From Bacillota bacterium (GTDB taxonomy: Bacteria > Bacillota > UBA4882 > UBA8346), in contig JAEVYU010000031.1 in the NCBI GenBank assembly GCA_023392595.1, forward strand, positions 1-64,000: a stretch of DNA of 64,000 nucleotides, read 5' to 3'. Of the stretch, positions 9,261 through 18,415 are shown in pieces. Both the position numbers and the translations under genes were made by a program. Numbering within the stretch: the stretch's first letter is position 1; each line of letters starts with the position of its first letter. The notes under the pieces were generated by a model that was not told where the DNA came from, made no database searches, and worked only from the letters and a program-made list of their open reading frames with translations.

Positions 9261-9278
9261 GGATGGATGGATGGATGG
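9261..9278 (+). repeat. (GGAT)4 tetranucleotide repeat
   Basis: Four tandem GGAT units plus GG lie about 70 bases before the oppD start, inside its probable leader. Such short repeats can change length by slippage. No coding frame crosses it, so any effect would be on transcript structure or spacing. Confidence 0.7.
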
Positions 9279-9347
9279 TAAACTTTCAGCAGGCTATCAT
9301 CATTACCGATTTCGGAAAATATTGTTTTTAAATGGAGGGCTTCATTG

Positions 9348-10391
9348 ATGAATGTTTCAGAAATAGACCCTCGGACGCAAAATTCTTCCCTATTGGATAG
9401 AGGTCCGGAAACTCTTCTGAAAATTGAAGACTTGCACACATTTTTTGACACCGGGGAAGGAACCGTAAAAGCCGTCGACGGCATTTCATTGGAGATTAAA
9501 AAACAATCTGCCTTGGGTTTAGTTGGTGAAAGCGGTTGTGGAAAAAGTATCACCGCTCTCTCGATTATGCAATTGCTGCCCCGCCCCAAAGGGAGAATTC
9601 ATAGCGGGCGAATCCTTTTCCAGAGCGCAAATAAAGGCATCGTCGATATTGGCGCATTGGATCCGATGGGCGCCGAAATACAAAGTATCCGCGGCAATGA
9701 AATCGCCATGATTTTTCAGGAACCGATGACTTCTTTAAATCCGGTATTTACCATCGGCGAACAGATTGTGGAAGCGATTCAAAAGCACCGAAAAATACCG
9801 AAGAAAGAGGCTTGGATAGCAGCCGCCGATATGATTGGGAAAGTCGGTATCCCTAGCCCCGCCGAAAACGTCAAAAGTTTTCCCCATTGCTTCAGCGGCG
9901 GTATGCGTCAACGGGCAATGATTGCAATGGCCCTATCCTGCAACCCGCGCCTAATCATTGCCGATGAGCCCACTACGGCCCTGGACGTCACCATTCAAGC
10001 CCAAATTATTGACCTCATGAAACGGCTCCAACAGGAATATCATATGTCCATCATCATGATCACCCACAATCTGGGAGTTGTCGCCAAATTATGTGATGAA
10101 GTCGCCGTGATGTATATGGGGGCAATCGTTGAACAAGGTTCGGTCCGTCAAATCATGAAAGAAACCCTTCACCCTTATACTTCCGGTTTGATAAAATCCA
10201 TTCCGACGCTTGGAATCCGTACCGAAAAATCCCTAACTCCCATTCCCGGTTCAGTTCCCAGTCCGTTTAACCTGCCGGAAGGCTGTTCATTTCAACCCCG
10301 TTGCGGACGTAGTTTTGAAAAATGCGCGACGAAGCCGCCGCTTTTTAAGAAAGATAACAATCATTGGGTGAGGTGCTGGCTCTATGAATAA
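9348..10391 (+). CDS. oppD: Oligopeptide/dipeptide ABC transporter ATPase (OppD/DppD type)
   Basis: A cytoplasmic ATPase powering peptide uptake. It has Walker A GESGCGKS, Q-loop FQEPMTSLNPVF, signature FSGGMRQRAMIAMAL, Walker B LIIADEPTTALDV and the C-terminal oligopeptide-transporter domain with the Cys-containing CSFQPRCGRSFEKC segment that binds an iron-sulfur cluster in related DppD proteins. I use the ATG at 9348, eight bases after GGAGGG; a TTG three bases earlier is possible. It is the first gene of an operon oppD-oppF-oppA-oppB-oppC and overlaps oppF by eight bases. Confidence 0.92.
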   Translation: MNVSEIDPRTQNSSLLDRGPETLLKIEDLHTFFDTGEGTVKAVDGISLEIKKQSALGLVGESGCGKSITALSIMQLLPRPKGRIHSGRILFQSANKGIVDIGALDPMGAEIQSIRGNEIAMIFQEPMTSLNPVFTIGEQIVEAIQKHRKIPKKEAWIAAADMIGKVGIPSPAENVKSFPHCFSGGMRQRAMIAMALSCNPRLIIADEPTTALDVTIQAQIIDLMKRLQQEYHMSIIMITHNLGVVAKLCDEVAVMYMGAIVEQGSVRQIMKETLHPYTSGLIKSIPTLGIRTEKSLTPIPGSVPSPFNLPEGCSFQPRCGRSFEKCATKPPLFKKDNNHWVRCWLYE

Positions 10392-11439
10392 TTCCATAGA
10401 TACTCGTCAAGCTTCCGGAAGTTCTTTCACGAATGATACTTTGCTCAACGTAAAGAATCTCCAAAAGTATTTTCCAATCCAAAAAGGATTTCTCCGCAAA
10501 ACAGTGGGCTGGGTGAAAGCCGTCGACCGGATCAGTTTTGATATTAAAAAGGGCGAAACCTTGGGACTGGTTGGCGAAAGCGGTTGCGGCAAAACAACCA
10601 CCGGCCGTTGCATTCTACAACTGGAAAGCCCAACCGGGGGAGAAGTCGATTTTTATCTCGATGGAGTCCGGACGCCGGTGAATAAGAAATCCATCCAAAC
10701 GCTTAAAAAAGACATGCAGATCATTTTTCAGGATCCTTATTCTTCATTGGATCCCCGCCTGACGATTGAAAAAATCATCGCCGAACCCCTGATCACTCAT
10801 GGAATCAAGAGCAAGGCGGAAATTGGCGATCGGGTGGCTGAATTGTTAAACTCGGTTGGCCTTTCCAGCGAACACATGAAAAGATTTCCCCATGAATTCA
10901 GCGGCGGTCAACGTCAGAGAGTCGGTATTGCCAGGGCCTTAGCGCTTCATCCCAAATTGATTGTCTGCGATGAACCCGTCTCCGCCCTTGATGTTTCCAT
11001 TCAAGCCCAAGTCATCAATTTACTGGAGGATTTACAGGCTGAATTCGGTTTAACTTACCTTTTTATATCCCACGATCTCAGTGTGGTCAATCATATTTGC
11101 GACCGTGTCGCGGTAATGTATTTGGGAAATATCGTCGAACTGGCCGAAGTCGATGAGTTGTTCGCCAATCCCGAACATCCTTATACGGAAGCCCTCTTTT
11201 CGGCGATCCCCGTCCCGGACCCCGACTTTCAATTGGAACCAATCATTTTGGAAGGCGATGTCCCCAGCCCTTCCAATCCTCCTACGGGTTGCCATTTTCA
11301 TCCCCGCTGCCGGTACGCCCGGGAAATTTGTAAAAATGAGCCTGTGCTCTTAAAACCGGTTAAGGGTAATTCGAATCATTACACGTCATGTCATTTGGCC
11401 GAAGATCTGGCCTTAAAAGGCGTCAGGATTTCCGCCTGA
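10384..11439 (+). CDS. oppF: Oligopeptide ABC transporter ATPase (OppF/DppF type)
   Basis: The partner ATPase of the peptide importer, 351 residues. It carries GESGCGKTT, the Q-loop FQDPYSSLDPR, signature FSGGQRQRVGIARAL, Walker B LIVCDEPVSALDVS and the C-terminal domain ending in a GCHFHPRCRYAREIC segment. The ATG overlaps the end of oppD, which implies translational coupling. The FQDPYSSLDPR loop distinguishes F-type from D-type subunits. Confidence 0.92.
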   Translation: MNNSIDTRQASGSSFTNDTLLNVKNLQKYFPIQKGFLRKTVGWVKAVDRISFDIKKGETLGLVGESGCGKTTTGRCILQLESPTGGEVDFYLDGVRTPVNKKSIQTLKKDMQIIFQDPYSSLDPRLTIEKIIAEPLITHGIKSKAEIGDRVAELLNSVGLSSEHMKRFPHEFSGGQRQRVGIARALALHPKLIVCDEPVSALDVSIQAQVINLLEDLQAEFGLTYLFISHDLSVVNHICDRVAVMYLGNIVELAEVDELFANPEHPYTEALFSAIPVPDPDFQLEPIILEGDVPSPSNPPTGCHFHPRCRYAREICKNEPVLLKPVKGNSNHYTSCHLAEDLALKGVRISA

Positions 11440-11487
11440 CCGATTGAGAAACATGGAATGACCGAATGATTTTGCGGGGAGGTGAAA

Positions 11488-11559
11488 GTGTATACGCTTA
11501 CCGCCGAGCGGGCGGCGGATATTGGCTCGAAAACAAAATTTAAGGAGGTATTTTTATGA
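11488..11559 (+). CDS. Candidate 23-residue leader peptide coupled to oppA
   Basis: A GTG at 11488 sits five bases after GGGGAGG and opens a 23-codon frame whose TGA (11557-11559) overlaps the ATG of oppA in an ATGA arrangement. The strong Shine-Dalgarno sequence of oppA lies inside this small frame, so ribosomes finishing it could reinitiate on oppA. No homologue is recognised. It may alternatively be a chance frame. Confidence 0.4.
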   Translation: MYTLTAERAADIGSKTKFKEVFL

Positions 11560-13379
11560 AAAGGTATTTTCGGATATTTTTAATGGCCATCGCGATGGTA
11601 TTCATTTGTTCTTTAGCTTTAGCGGCAAATTTTGATGCCGGCACCTTTACTTTCCTGGGAAACGGCGACGCCGAGACCCTGGACCCGGCCAAAGCCTATG
11701 ATGTGGCCAGTGGCGGAATTATATTTCAATGCTACGACAATCTGGTCCAATATAAGCCGGGCAGCATCAGCGAATTTGAACCGCTACTGGCCTCTAAAGT
11801 GCCCTCTGTTGCCAACGGTCTTATTTCCAAAGACGGCAAGACCTATACCTTCCCAATCCGGACGGGGGTCAAATTCCATAACGGAGCTGTTTTAACGCCC
11901 CAGGATGTTCAATATTCTTTTCTCAGGGGTATGTTGGCCGATCCCAACGGTGGCGCCAACTGGATGCTGTTGGAACCGCTGCTGGGCGTCAGCACTATCG
12001 CCGAATACGCCTGCAAGCTTGGAAAAGTTGACGATTTTTCAAAAGTAGGCAAAGAAGCTCTTTTGGCAACCGCCAAAGCGGTCATGGGCTCCGTTGAAGT
12101 ACAGGGAAATAACGTTATCTTTCATTTAGTCAAAGCCTATCCGCCTTTTTTGGCGATTCTGGCGAAGGATTCCAATTGGTCGGCAATTCTGAATAAAAAA
12201 TGGATGATTGAACACGGAGACTGGGACGGCAATCCCGAAAACTGGGTGAAATGGCATGATCTTCCCACCGAAAAAATGACCCTCTTCGACCAAGAGATGG
12301 GAACCGGACCTTTTATCCATGTAAAATGGGACCGCAGCACCGGAACCCATACTTTCACGGCTTTTAAAGATTACTTCCGCGGCCCGGCCAAGCTGAAAAC
12401 GGTCATTGAAAATAACGGCGTGACCGAATTCAACACCAAAAAACTGATGCTTCAGCAAGGCGCGGCCGACGCCATTTGGATCCCCACCGAAAACGTCAGC
12501 CAAATGCAATCCGTTCCCAATGTAGTCATCTTGACGAAGCTACCGTGGGTGTCCAATACTGTGGCTATATTCAATCAAGGAATTAAAACCGAGGGAAACG
12601 AGTTGGTCGGCAGCGGCAAACTGGACGGGAAAGGGATACCGGCCGACTTTTTTTCCGATATCAATGTCCGTAAAGGCTTTTGCTATGCCTTCGATTACGC
12701 ATCTTATATCAAAGACGTAGCCAAGGGTCAAGGTTCCACCCCTTACGGCCCGATTCCCATCGCATTCAAGTCTTTTTTCGACACCAAAATGGAAAAATAC
12801 AATTATAACCCCAAAAAGGCTGAAGAATATTTCAAAAAAGCCTTTAACGGTGAAGTATGGAAGAACGGCTTTAAATTTACCCTTGTTTATAATATCCCCA
12901 ATAACTCCCGTAAAACTGCGACCGAAATCTTAAAATTCGGGCTGGAGAGCATTAATCCCAAGTTTAAAGTGGATGTTCTGGGAATGGAATGGCCAACCTT
13001 GCTGCCCAGGCGGCGTGAAGGGCAGCTTCCTCTGGTTTTCGTTGGTTGGCAGGCCGATTATGCCGACCCACATAACTTTGCCTTCGCTTATCTCAATAGT
13101 TCCGGAGACTATATGAAATATTGCGGGACCCATGGAGTCCAATTGGCCCAAAAAGTCTTCGACCCGTTGGTTGACGCCGGTATCGGAACGACCGATCTAA
13201 AACAGCGCGCCAAAATATACACCGAAATCCAAAAGAAGGCTTTCGAGTACGCCCCTTATCTTTGTTATGTCGATGAACTCAACTGGAGAGTCATGGGTTC
13301 CTGGGTCAAGGGTTTTGTGAATGACCCAATCCGCCCCTGCTTTTATGACTATTATTCCCTCTATAAAGTAAAAAAATAA
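11556..13379 (+). CDS. oppA: Peptide ABC transporter substrate-binding protein (SBP family 5)
   Basis: A 607-residue extracytoplasmic binding protein. The N-terminal signal ends in LALAA with no lipobox, so signal peptidase I cleavage and a soluble periplasmic protein are expected. The mature part begins with the family pattern GNGDAETLDPAKAYD and continues with the typical FPIRTGVKFHNGAVLTPQDV motif. AAGGAGG lies eight bases before the ATG. It follows the two ATPase genes and precedes the permeases. Peptide as ligand is inferred from family 5 and neighbours. Confidence 0.9.
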   Translation: MKRYFRIFLMAIAMVFICSLALAANFDAGTFTFLGNGDAETLDPAKAYDVASGGIIFQCYDNLVQYKPGSISEFEPLLASKVPSVANGLISKDGKTYTFPIRTGVKFHNGAVLTPQDVQYSFLRGMLADPNGGANWMLLEPLLGVSTIAEYACKLGKVDDFSKVGKEALLATAKAVMGSVEVQGNNVIFHLVKAYPPFLAILAKDSNWSAILNKKWMIEHGDWDGNPENWVKWHDLPTEKMTLFDQEMGTGPFIHVKWDRSTGTHTFTAFKDYFRGPAKLKTVIENNGVTEFNTKKLMLQQGAADAIWIPTENVSQMQSVPNVVILTKLPWVSNTVAIFNQGIKTEGNELVGSGKLDGKGIPADFFSDINVRKGFCYAFDYASYIKDVAKGQGSTPYGPIPIAFKSFFDTKMEKYNYNPKKAEEYFKKAFNGEVWKNGFKFTLVYNIPNNSRKTATEILKFGLESINPKFKVDVLGMEWPTLLPRRREGQLPLVFVGWQADYADPHNFAFAYLNSSGDYMKYCGTHGVQLAQKVFDPLVDAGIGTTDLKQRAKIYTEIQKKAFEYAPYLCYVDELNWRVMGSWVKGFVNDPIRPCFYDYYSLYKVKK

Positions 13380-13388
13380 TCATTGGTC

Positions 13389-13431
13389 ACCAGCCTGAAG
13401 ATGGGAGACATTTCCCAATCTTCAGGCCGGT
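13389..13431 (+). other. Intercistronic stem-loop between oppA and oppB
   Basis: GCCTGAAGAT (13393-13402) pairs with ATCTTCAGGC (13418-13427), extended outward by ACC/GGT and inward by GGGA/TCCC. No T-tract follows, so it is not a standard terminator. In other binding-protein operons such hairpins protect the upstream mRNA and lower downstream expression, giving excess binding protein; that role is inferred here. Confidence 0.6.
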
Positions 13432-13464
13432 GCTCAAGCCGATTGAATGCGGAGGCTACAACCC

Positions 13465-14496
13465 ATGTTAAGTTATATTTTACGGCGGCTCATGTTATTG
13501 CCTGCGGTTTTGATTGGAATTTCCATTGTCATTTTTCTGATGATCCATTCGATGGGGCCATGGGCCAGATTGGCAACTTACCTGCCTTCTCCCGATGCCG
13601 AAAAACGAGTCAATCTGGAAGCGATGGTTCAGAAATATCATCTCAACGATCCCTTCTATAAAATGTATTTTCGTTGGCTTGGTAATCTGGCCCAAGGCAA
13701 TCTGGGATGGTCGCAGTCCAATCACATGCCTGTAACGGAAGCCATTCGGATCCGGTTCGCCGCTACCTTGGAGTTGGCCTTATTTGCGGTTATTCCGGTC
13801 ATTATAGGCGGAGTGATGTTAGGAGTCCTCTCGGCCAGATACCACAACCAGCCGATTGACCACGCCACCCGGATTTTCGCGATTGTCGGTTGGTCCCTGC
13901 CCGATTTTGTATTCGGTCTCATCGTGTTAATGATTGGTTATGGCATACTGGGATGGTTTCCGCCGGGCCGTTTAAGCTCCTGGGTGGATTTGGAGATCGT
14001 CAAAGGAAGCTTCAGGCAATTAACCGGGCTTAATATTTTGGACTCCATTCTCAACGGGCGCTTGGATATTCTTTGGGATGCGCTGCGGCACCTCGTCGGA
14101 CCGGTGATCACTCTGACTTATCTTTGGTGGGCCTTTATCCTGAGGGTTACCCGGTCAACCATGCTTGAGGTGATGAATCAGGATTATATCCGGACCGCCC
14201 GCGCCAAAGGATTACCGGAAAACATCGTTATCAATAAGCACGCCCTGAGAAATACCTTGATTCCCGTCTCTACTTTAAGCGGAATCATGTTGCTGGGATT
14301 ATTGGGCGGCGTGGTCATCGTGGAAACGGTATTTAATTTCCCCGGACTGGGACTTTTGATTGCTACGGCGGCTACCCGCCTCGATGTTCCAACGGTTGTG
14401 GGGGTACTCATCTTTTATGCCACCCTTTTGGTTTTAATCAATCTGGCAGTCGACATTCTGTACTCAGTCATCGACCCCAGGGTACGATTGGAGTAA
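13465..14496 (+). CDS. oppB: Peptide ABC transporter permease (DppB/OppB type)
   Basis: A 343-residue inner-membrane permease with six membrane segments and the conserved EAA loop (YIRTARAKGLPENIVINKHALRN) that contacts the ATPase. The N-terminal MLSYILRRLMLLPAVLIGIS is typical of the B subunit. I start at the ATG at 13465, ten bases after GGAGG; an upstream ATG at 13447 would include the Shine-Dalgarno sequence in coding. It is followed four bases later by oppC. Confidence 0.9.
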   Translation: MLSYILRRLMLLPAVLIGISIVIFLMIHSMGPWARLATYLPSPDAEKRVNLEAMVQKYHLNDPFYKMYFRWLGNLAQGNLGWSQSNHMPVTEAIRIRFAATLELALFAVIPVIIGGVMLGVLSARYHNQPIDHATRIFAIVGWSLPDFVFGLIVLMIGYGILGWFPPGRLSSWVDLEIVKGSFRQLTGLNILDSILNGRLDILWDALRHLVGPVITLTYLWWAFILRVTRSTMLEVMNQDYIRTARAKGLPENIVINKHALRNTLIPVSTLSGIMLLGLLGGVVIVETVFNFPGLGLLIATAATRLDVPTVVGVLIFYATLLVLINLAVDILYSVIDPRVRLE

Positions 14497-14500
14497 AAAA

Positions 14501-15370
14501 ATGAAAATCATCCAACGTTTATTAAAAAATCCGGTCTCTTTGGCGGGAATCGTCTTATTATTGATATTCATCCTGATGGCACTGGCAGCGCCGTTTCTTG
14601 CGCCGCCCCGCGATCCATCCAATCCTTATCAAATTCCGCGGCGCGGTTGGACCTTGGAACCCTCCCCGCCTTCCGCGGAATACATCTTTGGTTTAACCCA
14701 AGGTTCTTACGATATATTTTACGGTATTATCTGGGGGACCAGGACCGCCTTGAAAGTCGGCCTGATCGTGGTGTTTTTCAGTACGCTGATCGGTATCACG
14801 CTGGGCTCAATTTCGGCTTATTACGGCGGTAAATTGGATGAATTCCTGATGCGTTTTACCGATATCTTTATGAGTTTCCCGACCATCGTCTTTGCAGTCA
14901 TCTTTACCGTAGTTTTCGGAATCGGCTTAAATAGTGTGATGATGGCCTTGGTTTTATTTGGCTGGATGAGCTACGCCCGCCTCATCCGGGGAAATATATT
15001 GGCCGTCAAACAAGAGGAATATGTCATGGCGGCAAAAGCTATCGGCGTCAGCGATTTCAAGATCATTACCCGGCATATTTTACCCAACACCATCTTTCCG
15101 GTAATTATTCAAGCTTCGATGTCCTTAGGTTCAGTGGTTATTATCGCTTCCTCGATGAGTTTTTTAGGACTGGGCGCCCCCGAGGGCTATGCAGACTGGG
15201 GTCAGATGATTAACTTTGCCCGTAACTGGATGCTGGGAGAACAGGCGAACGTGCTCAAATATTGGTTTACGGTTATTTATCCCGGTATGGCCATTGTCCT
15301 GTTCGTATTGTCCTGGAATTTAGTGGGCGATGCCTTAAGAGACATTATGGATCCCAAACTTCAGGGATAA
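14501..15370 (+). CDS. oppC: Peptide ABC transporter permease (DppC/OppC type)
   Basis: A 289-residue second permease with the N-terminal cytoplasmic/membrane segment NPVSLAGIVLLLIFILMALA, the C-subunit hallmark LMRFTDIFMSFPTIVFA, and the EAA loop YVMAAKAIGVSDFKIITRHI. It is the last gene of the operon; beyond it lies decayed mobile DNA, so no downstream gene shares its transcript. Confidence 0.9.
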   Translation: MKIIQRLLKNPVSLAGIVLLLIFILMALAAPFLAPPRDPSNPYQIPRRGWTLEPSPPSAEYIFGLTQGSYDIFYGIIWGTRTALKVGLIVVFFSTLIGITLGSISAYYGGKLDEFLMRFTDIFMSFPTIVFAVIFTVVFGIGLNSVMMALVLFGWMSYARLIRGNILAVKQEEYVMAAKAIGVSDFKIITRHILPNTIFPVIIQASMSLGSVVIIASSMSFLGLGAPEGYADWGQMINFARNWMLGEQANVLKYWFTVIYPGMAIVLFVLSWNLVGDALRDIMDPKLQG

Positions 15371-15482
15371 CTTGTTGTATGAATGCCTAACTACCGTTTC
15401 TATAAAAAATAGATTTCACCCCTGAATGTCGAATATAGTGGTGTCGACCCAAATAGCCACAGAAAGAGGTAAAATCTACACC

Positions 15483-16129
15483 ATGTATATTCGCCAACCT
15501 ATATTTCCCTTTGAGGAAATGCTGCAATTTGAGCTGGAGACAAAGTTGGTAAAGATACTATCTCAAATTGATTTGTCGGAAATCTGTTCAAAACTACCGA
15601 AGCCTTCAAACTTCGGCCCCAAAGTTCGTAACCGGGAAGCTATGCTGTATAGCCTCATAGCTATGAAAATTGAGAATATCAAAACCATCAAAGCTTTTGT
15701 AATAAGACTTAAGTCCGATCCTGTATTTCGATACAACTGTGGATTCAGTTTTAGTGATCCAATTCCTAGCGAGTCTAGGTTTTCCAGCTTTATAGACCAA
15801 ATTGTGGAAAGTTCCATTTTAATAAGTGCTTTTCAATAACCGGGTTGAACAAGCAATAAAACTTGGGATGCTAGAAGGTTCGTCTGTAGCCATTGACTCA
15901 AGTGAATATGGAGTCTTATGATACAGCAAAACCTTCATCCAAAATTGAAAAGAACGGTCAGAATCCAGACTGGGGTTCAAAACGCGACTCCGACGGTAAT
16001 CAAATCCGTTGGTTCGGATGGAAACTACATATCGCGATAGAGTGTAAATCCGGGTTACCGCTAGCACTAATTGTAACTCCAGCCAGTATAGCCGATTGTG
16101 TTATGGCTATACCATTAATCGAACAATAG
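15483..16129 (+). pseudogene. Frameshifted, truncated DDE transposase relic
   Basis: Three frames are needed to read one protein. 15483-15839 gives MYIRQPIFPFEEMLQFE and a DUF772-like N-terminus; around 15840 the frame shifts to read GMLEGSSVAIDSSEYG, which holds the first catalytic Asp; from about 15905 another frame reads SYDTAKPSSKIEKNG and GNQIRWFGWKLHIAIE. It stops at 16129 before the rest of the DDE domain. The pattern fits IS4/IS5/IS1182-type transposases. No terminal inverted repeats were identified, so this is a dead fragment. Confidence 0.8.
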
Positions 16130-16295
16130 GAGCACATAAACTGAATTTGAAGGCAATATAACCGATTTGTAACAATACAAAGAGCTATTGACATCTTTTT
16201 ACATATGAGGTATTATTAATTCAATAAAACAATACTAAACAGATAGATTTACTTAATTATTTTCAATTTGATAAACGAAGCTGACCAGAAAACTG

Positions 16296-16361
16296 GAGGC
16301 TAAGCCATTTCTCTTTACTTTTGGTTGGGTGAGTTAAGGATGGCTTAGCTTCTATTTTTTT
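16296..16361 (+). terminator. Terminator-like hairpin upstream of the metY relic
   Basis: GAGGCTAAGCCAT (16296-16308) pairs, with one mismatch, with ATGGCTTAGCTTC (16340-16352), followed by a run of T at 16354-16361. Its position just before the metY relic resembles a leader terminator, but I see no S-box or T-box consensus in the preceding bases, so it may simply be a remnant. Confidence 0.5.
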
Positions 16362-16392
16362 AAAGAAAAAATGGAATAAGAGAGCAGCCAAC

Positions 16393-16878
16393 ATGAGCTT
16401 TGATTTTGATACGTTGAAGGTACAGGCGGGATACCTTGCCGACCAACATAACAATGCGGTCTCGGTGCCGGTTTATCAAACAACCGATCGCCTTGGGTGA
16501 TAGCTTCCGCGCCGATCGGTTGTCTTCCTTTTCGGAGAATGACTCCATTTACACGGCTTTCCAATCCTTCGGTGGATGTTTTGGAAAAAAAACTGGTACC
16601 CTTCACGGCGCAACCGGGGCAATCGCATTAGCCTCGGGCATGGTGGCGGTTTCCTAAGCTTTGCTGAATGTTGCGGGGAAAGGCGGAAGAATTCTTACAA
16701 CGGCCAAGCTCTATGGCGGTACGGTTGACAGTTTTTCTTCGGTATTCCCCGATTTGGGATTAGAGATTGATCTGGTCGAAAATCCAGATGAGCCCGCCGA
16801 ATTCCGAAAGAAACTGACAGCGGAGACCAAAGCGGTTTTCATTGAAGCCTGACCAATCCGTATCTGGAGTATGGCTAA
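16393..16878 (+). pseudogene. Decayed 5' fragment of O-acetylhomoserine sulfhydrylase (metY-like)
   Basis: Residues MSFDFDTLKVQAGYLAD and SVPVYQTTDRLG, then SFSENDSIYTAFQSFGG, GATGAIALASGMVAVS, LYGGTVDSFSSVFPDLG and KAVFIEA..TNPYLEYG align in order with the N-terminal 40% of MetY/Cys-Met PLP enzymes. The relic has an in-frame TGA after 35 codons, at least two frameshifts and a premature stop, and it lacks the PLP-lysine half. It is non-functional. It neighbours the transposase relic, consistent with an old insertion/deletion hot spot. Confidence 0.82.
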
Positions 16879-17100
16879 AAGAAGGGGGGTGAGTGAGTAG
16901 CATAGAAAATAGATCTATCCAAGGGCTTGCGCAATAAATGCATATTTTCCTAAATTCATTGTACACGAACATATGTTTACAATCAACAATCTTCTTAGAC
17001 AAGCCGCCAAAATAGCAATAGCGTCTTGTAATATCTTCAATTCCACTCAAATTATGATGTTAATAATTTGTAATGTTCCAAGAAATTATTTTAGAAACTA
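16879..17100. other. Intergenic region, probably decayed DNA
   Basis: About 220 AT-rich bases with no gene recognised. It lies between the metY relic and the promoter of the first porin gene and could be part of the same eroded segment. Confidence 0.3.
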
Positions 17101-17129
17101 TTGGCAAGCTTAACAACCAATGTTAATTT
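17101..17129 (+). promoter_or_regulatory. Candidate promoter of the first porin-like gene
   Basis: TTGGCA (17101-17106), a 17-base spacer and TAATTT (17124-17129) resemble a sigma-A promoter, giving a leader of about 55 bases to the TTG start at 17194. Confidence 0.4.
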
Positions 17130-17193
17130 TAGACTAGCGTTTACAAAAAAATGGTATTCACCGAAAAATCAAAAAACTTAAGGAGGAAAAAAA

Positions 17194-18147
17194 TTGAAAA
17201 AACTGCTCGTCTCTTTACTTACTTTGGTTCTGGTTTTTGCTGTTGTAGCTAGCGTTTCCGCTGCTACGGCAAACTTTTCCGGTACTCTCTATTATGAACT
17301 ATATGGAGACAAAACTGTCGATGCAGTCGACAACAAAGGTGATCACGAATTCGTTGATGTCCGGATCAAAATGGCCGGTAGCATCGACGAAAAAATTGAT
17401 TATACCGTTATTACGCGGTATACAAGTAAAGCAACCGGTCTTCCTGGCTCACAATATGTGATTGATCAAAAGACTGGCACTGTCGTGGAAAAGGAAAATC
17501 AAGGTACTGCCGGTACCGGAGAATTCCAACTTCGTGAAGCTTATGCAACATACAAAAGTGGTATCGGCAATGTCTCTTTTGGTCAAATCCGCGTAAATCC
17601 TTCCATCATTGATCTGTTGGACGGTTCGTTTAATAGCGGTAACACTATGGTTGCTCCTGTTGTTTTAAGATACAGCAACAATATCAGCGACAATACCAGT
17701 ATTGCATTATCCGTTATCCCCGCTGACGGTAATGACTATGAGGCCGGTTCATCCGATGCCGAATTCAGCACCAAAGTTGCTAACCTCAATCTGGGTGCAT
17801 ATGTCCATTTCCTTGGTAAAGGTGATCCTGGTTATGCAGCGAATGCCAGCATATCTTTCTTTGACGCCTTGAACCTCTATACTGAATATGGAAAATATGC
17901 CGATGCCGATACAACTGACGCCGAAGACCCACTTACAACCCTTTATGGTGGTACTTCTCTTACTCTAGGGAAATTCACCTTTGAAGTTGAAAAACAATTC
18001 CATGATGCAGACACCAACAAACAATGGGGCGCTAAAATCAATTACGCCGCGACCAAGAACTTCAGTATTACAGCTTACCGCAGCTCATGTTATGTAATCG
18101 GTAACATCGACGCTGCCAACTACATCAAAGGTACCGTTACCTTCTAA
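17194..18147 (+). CDS. Porin-like outer-membrane beta-barrel protein
   Basis: A 317-residue exported protein. The TTG start follows AAGGAGG. A classic signal peptide (MKKLLVSLLTLVLVFAVVAS, cleavage near SAAT) is followed by alternating polar/hydrophobic strands, many short Asp/Asn/Gly turns, and the final residues NYIKGTVTF ending in Phe, the usual C-terminal signal of outer-membrane barrels. No SLH or cell-wall anchor is present. This supports an outer membrane. The similar-sized protein at 43566 has the same architecture. Substrate and exact family are unknown. Confidence 0.72.
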   Translation: MKKLLVSLLTLVLVFAVVASVSAATANFSGTLYYELYGDKTVDAVDNKGDHEFVDVRIKMAGSIDEKIDYTVITRYTSKATGLPGSQYVIDQKTGTVVEKENQGTAGTGEFQLREAYATYKSGIGNVSFGQIRVNPSIIDLLDGSFNSGNTMVAPVVLRYSNNISDNTSIALSVIPADGNDYEAGSSDAEFSTKVANLNLGAYVHFLGKGDPGYAANASISFFDALNLYTEYGKYADADTTDAEDPLTTLYGGTSLTLGKFTFEVEKQFHDADTNKQWGAKINYAATKNFSITAYRSSCYVIGNIDAANYIKGTVTF

Positions 18148-18170
18148 TCAATCAACCCTTTTATCATGAT

Positions 18171-18187
18171 CGCCCGTAAAACGGGCG
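18171..18187 (+). other. Short hairpin just after the first porin-like gene
   Basis: CGCCCGT (18171-18177) pairs with ACGGGCG (18181-18187) around an AAA loop, with only GGTTTG following. It may act with the stronger terminator about 30 bases on. Confidence 0.4.
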
Positions 18188-18218
18188 GTTTGCACCAGCC
18201 CTGTAAGAGCGTGTATTG

Positions 18219-18245
18219 GCCAGCGCCTAAATGGCGCTGGCTTTT
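18219..18245 (+). terminator. Rho-independent terminator of the first porin-like gene
   Basis: GCCAGCGCC (18219-18227), a TAAAT loop and GGCGCTGGC (18233-18241) form a perfect nine-pair GC-rich stem followed by TTTT. It lies 72 bases after the porin stop codon. Confidence 0.8.
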
Positions 18246-18415
18246 CACTTTGTGCAAAACTTTGGGCCATAGAACCTCACCTTTCATTTGTTTTGTTGAT
18301 AACTTGACACCATCATTTATCTCTATCAATAAATTTTCTTTTGCGGCAGCCCCTTTTGTATGAGTCAACGCCTGAAAAACGCAGGAATTTCTTTGGTAAG
18401 AATAGAAGTACATCT

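Noticed and set aside
16262..16392. SAM (S-box) riboswitch before the metY relic
   Set aside because: A terminator-like hairpin is present, but no S-box core consensus could be seen in the preceding bases.
16760..17050. 96-codon minus-strand reading frame
   Set aside because: It is antisense to the metY relic and has no ribosome-binding site or recognisable protein pattern.
18330..18356. Fourth GGCTGTC foldback copy (right end TTTTGCGGCAGCCCC)
   Set aside because: Only one end is visible; no matching left end was found within about 150 bases.
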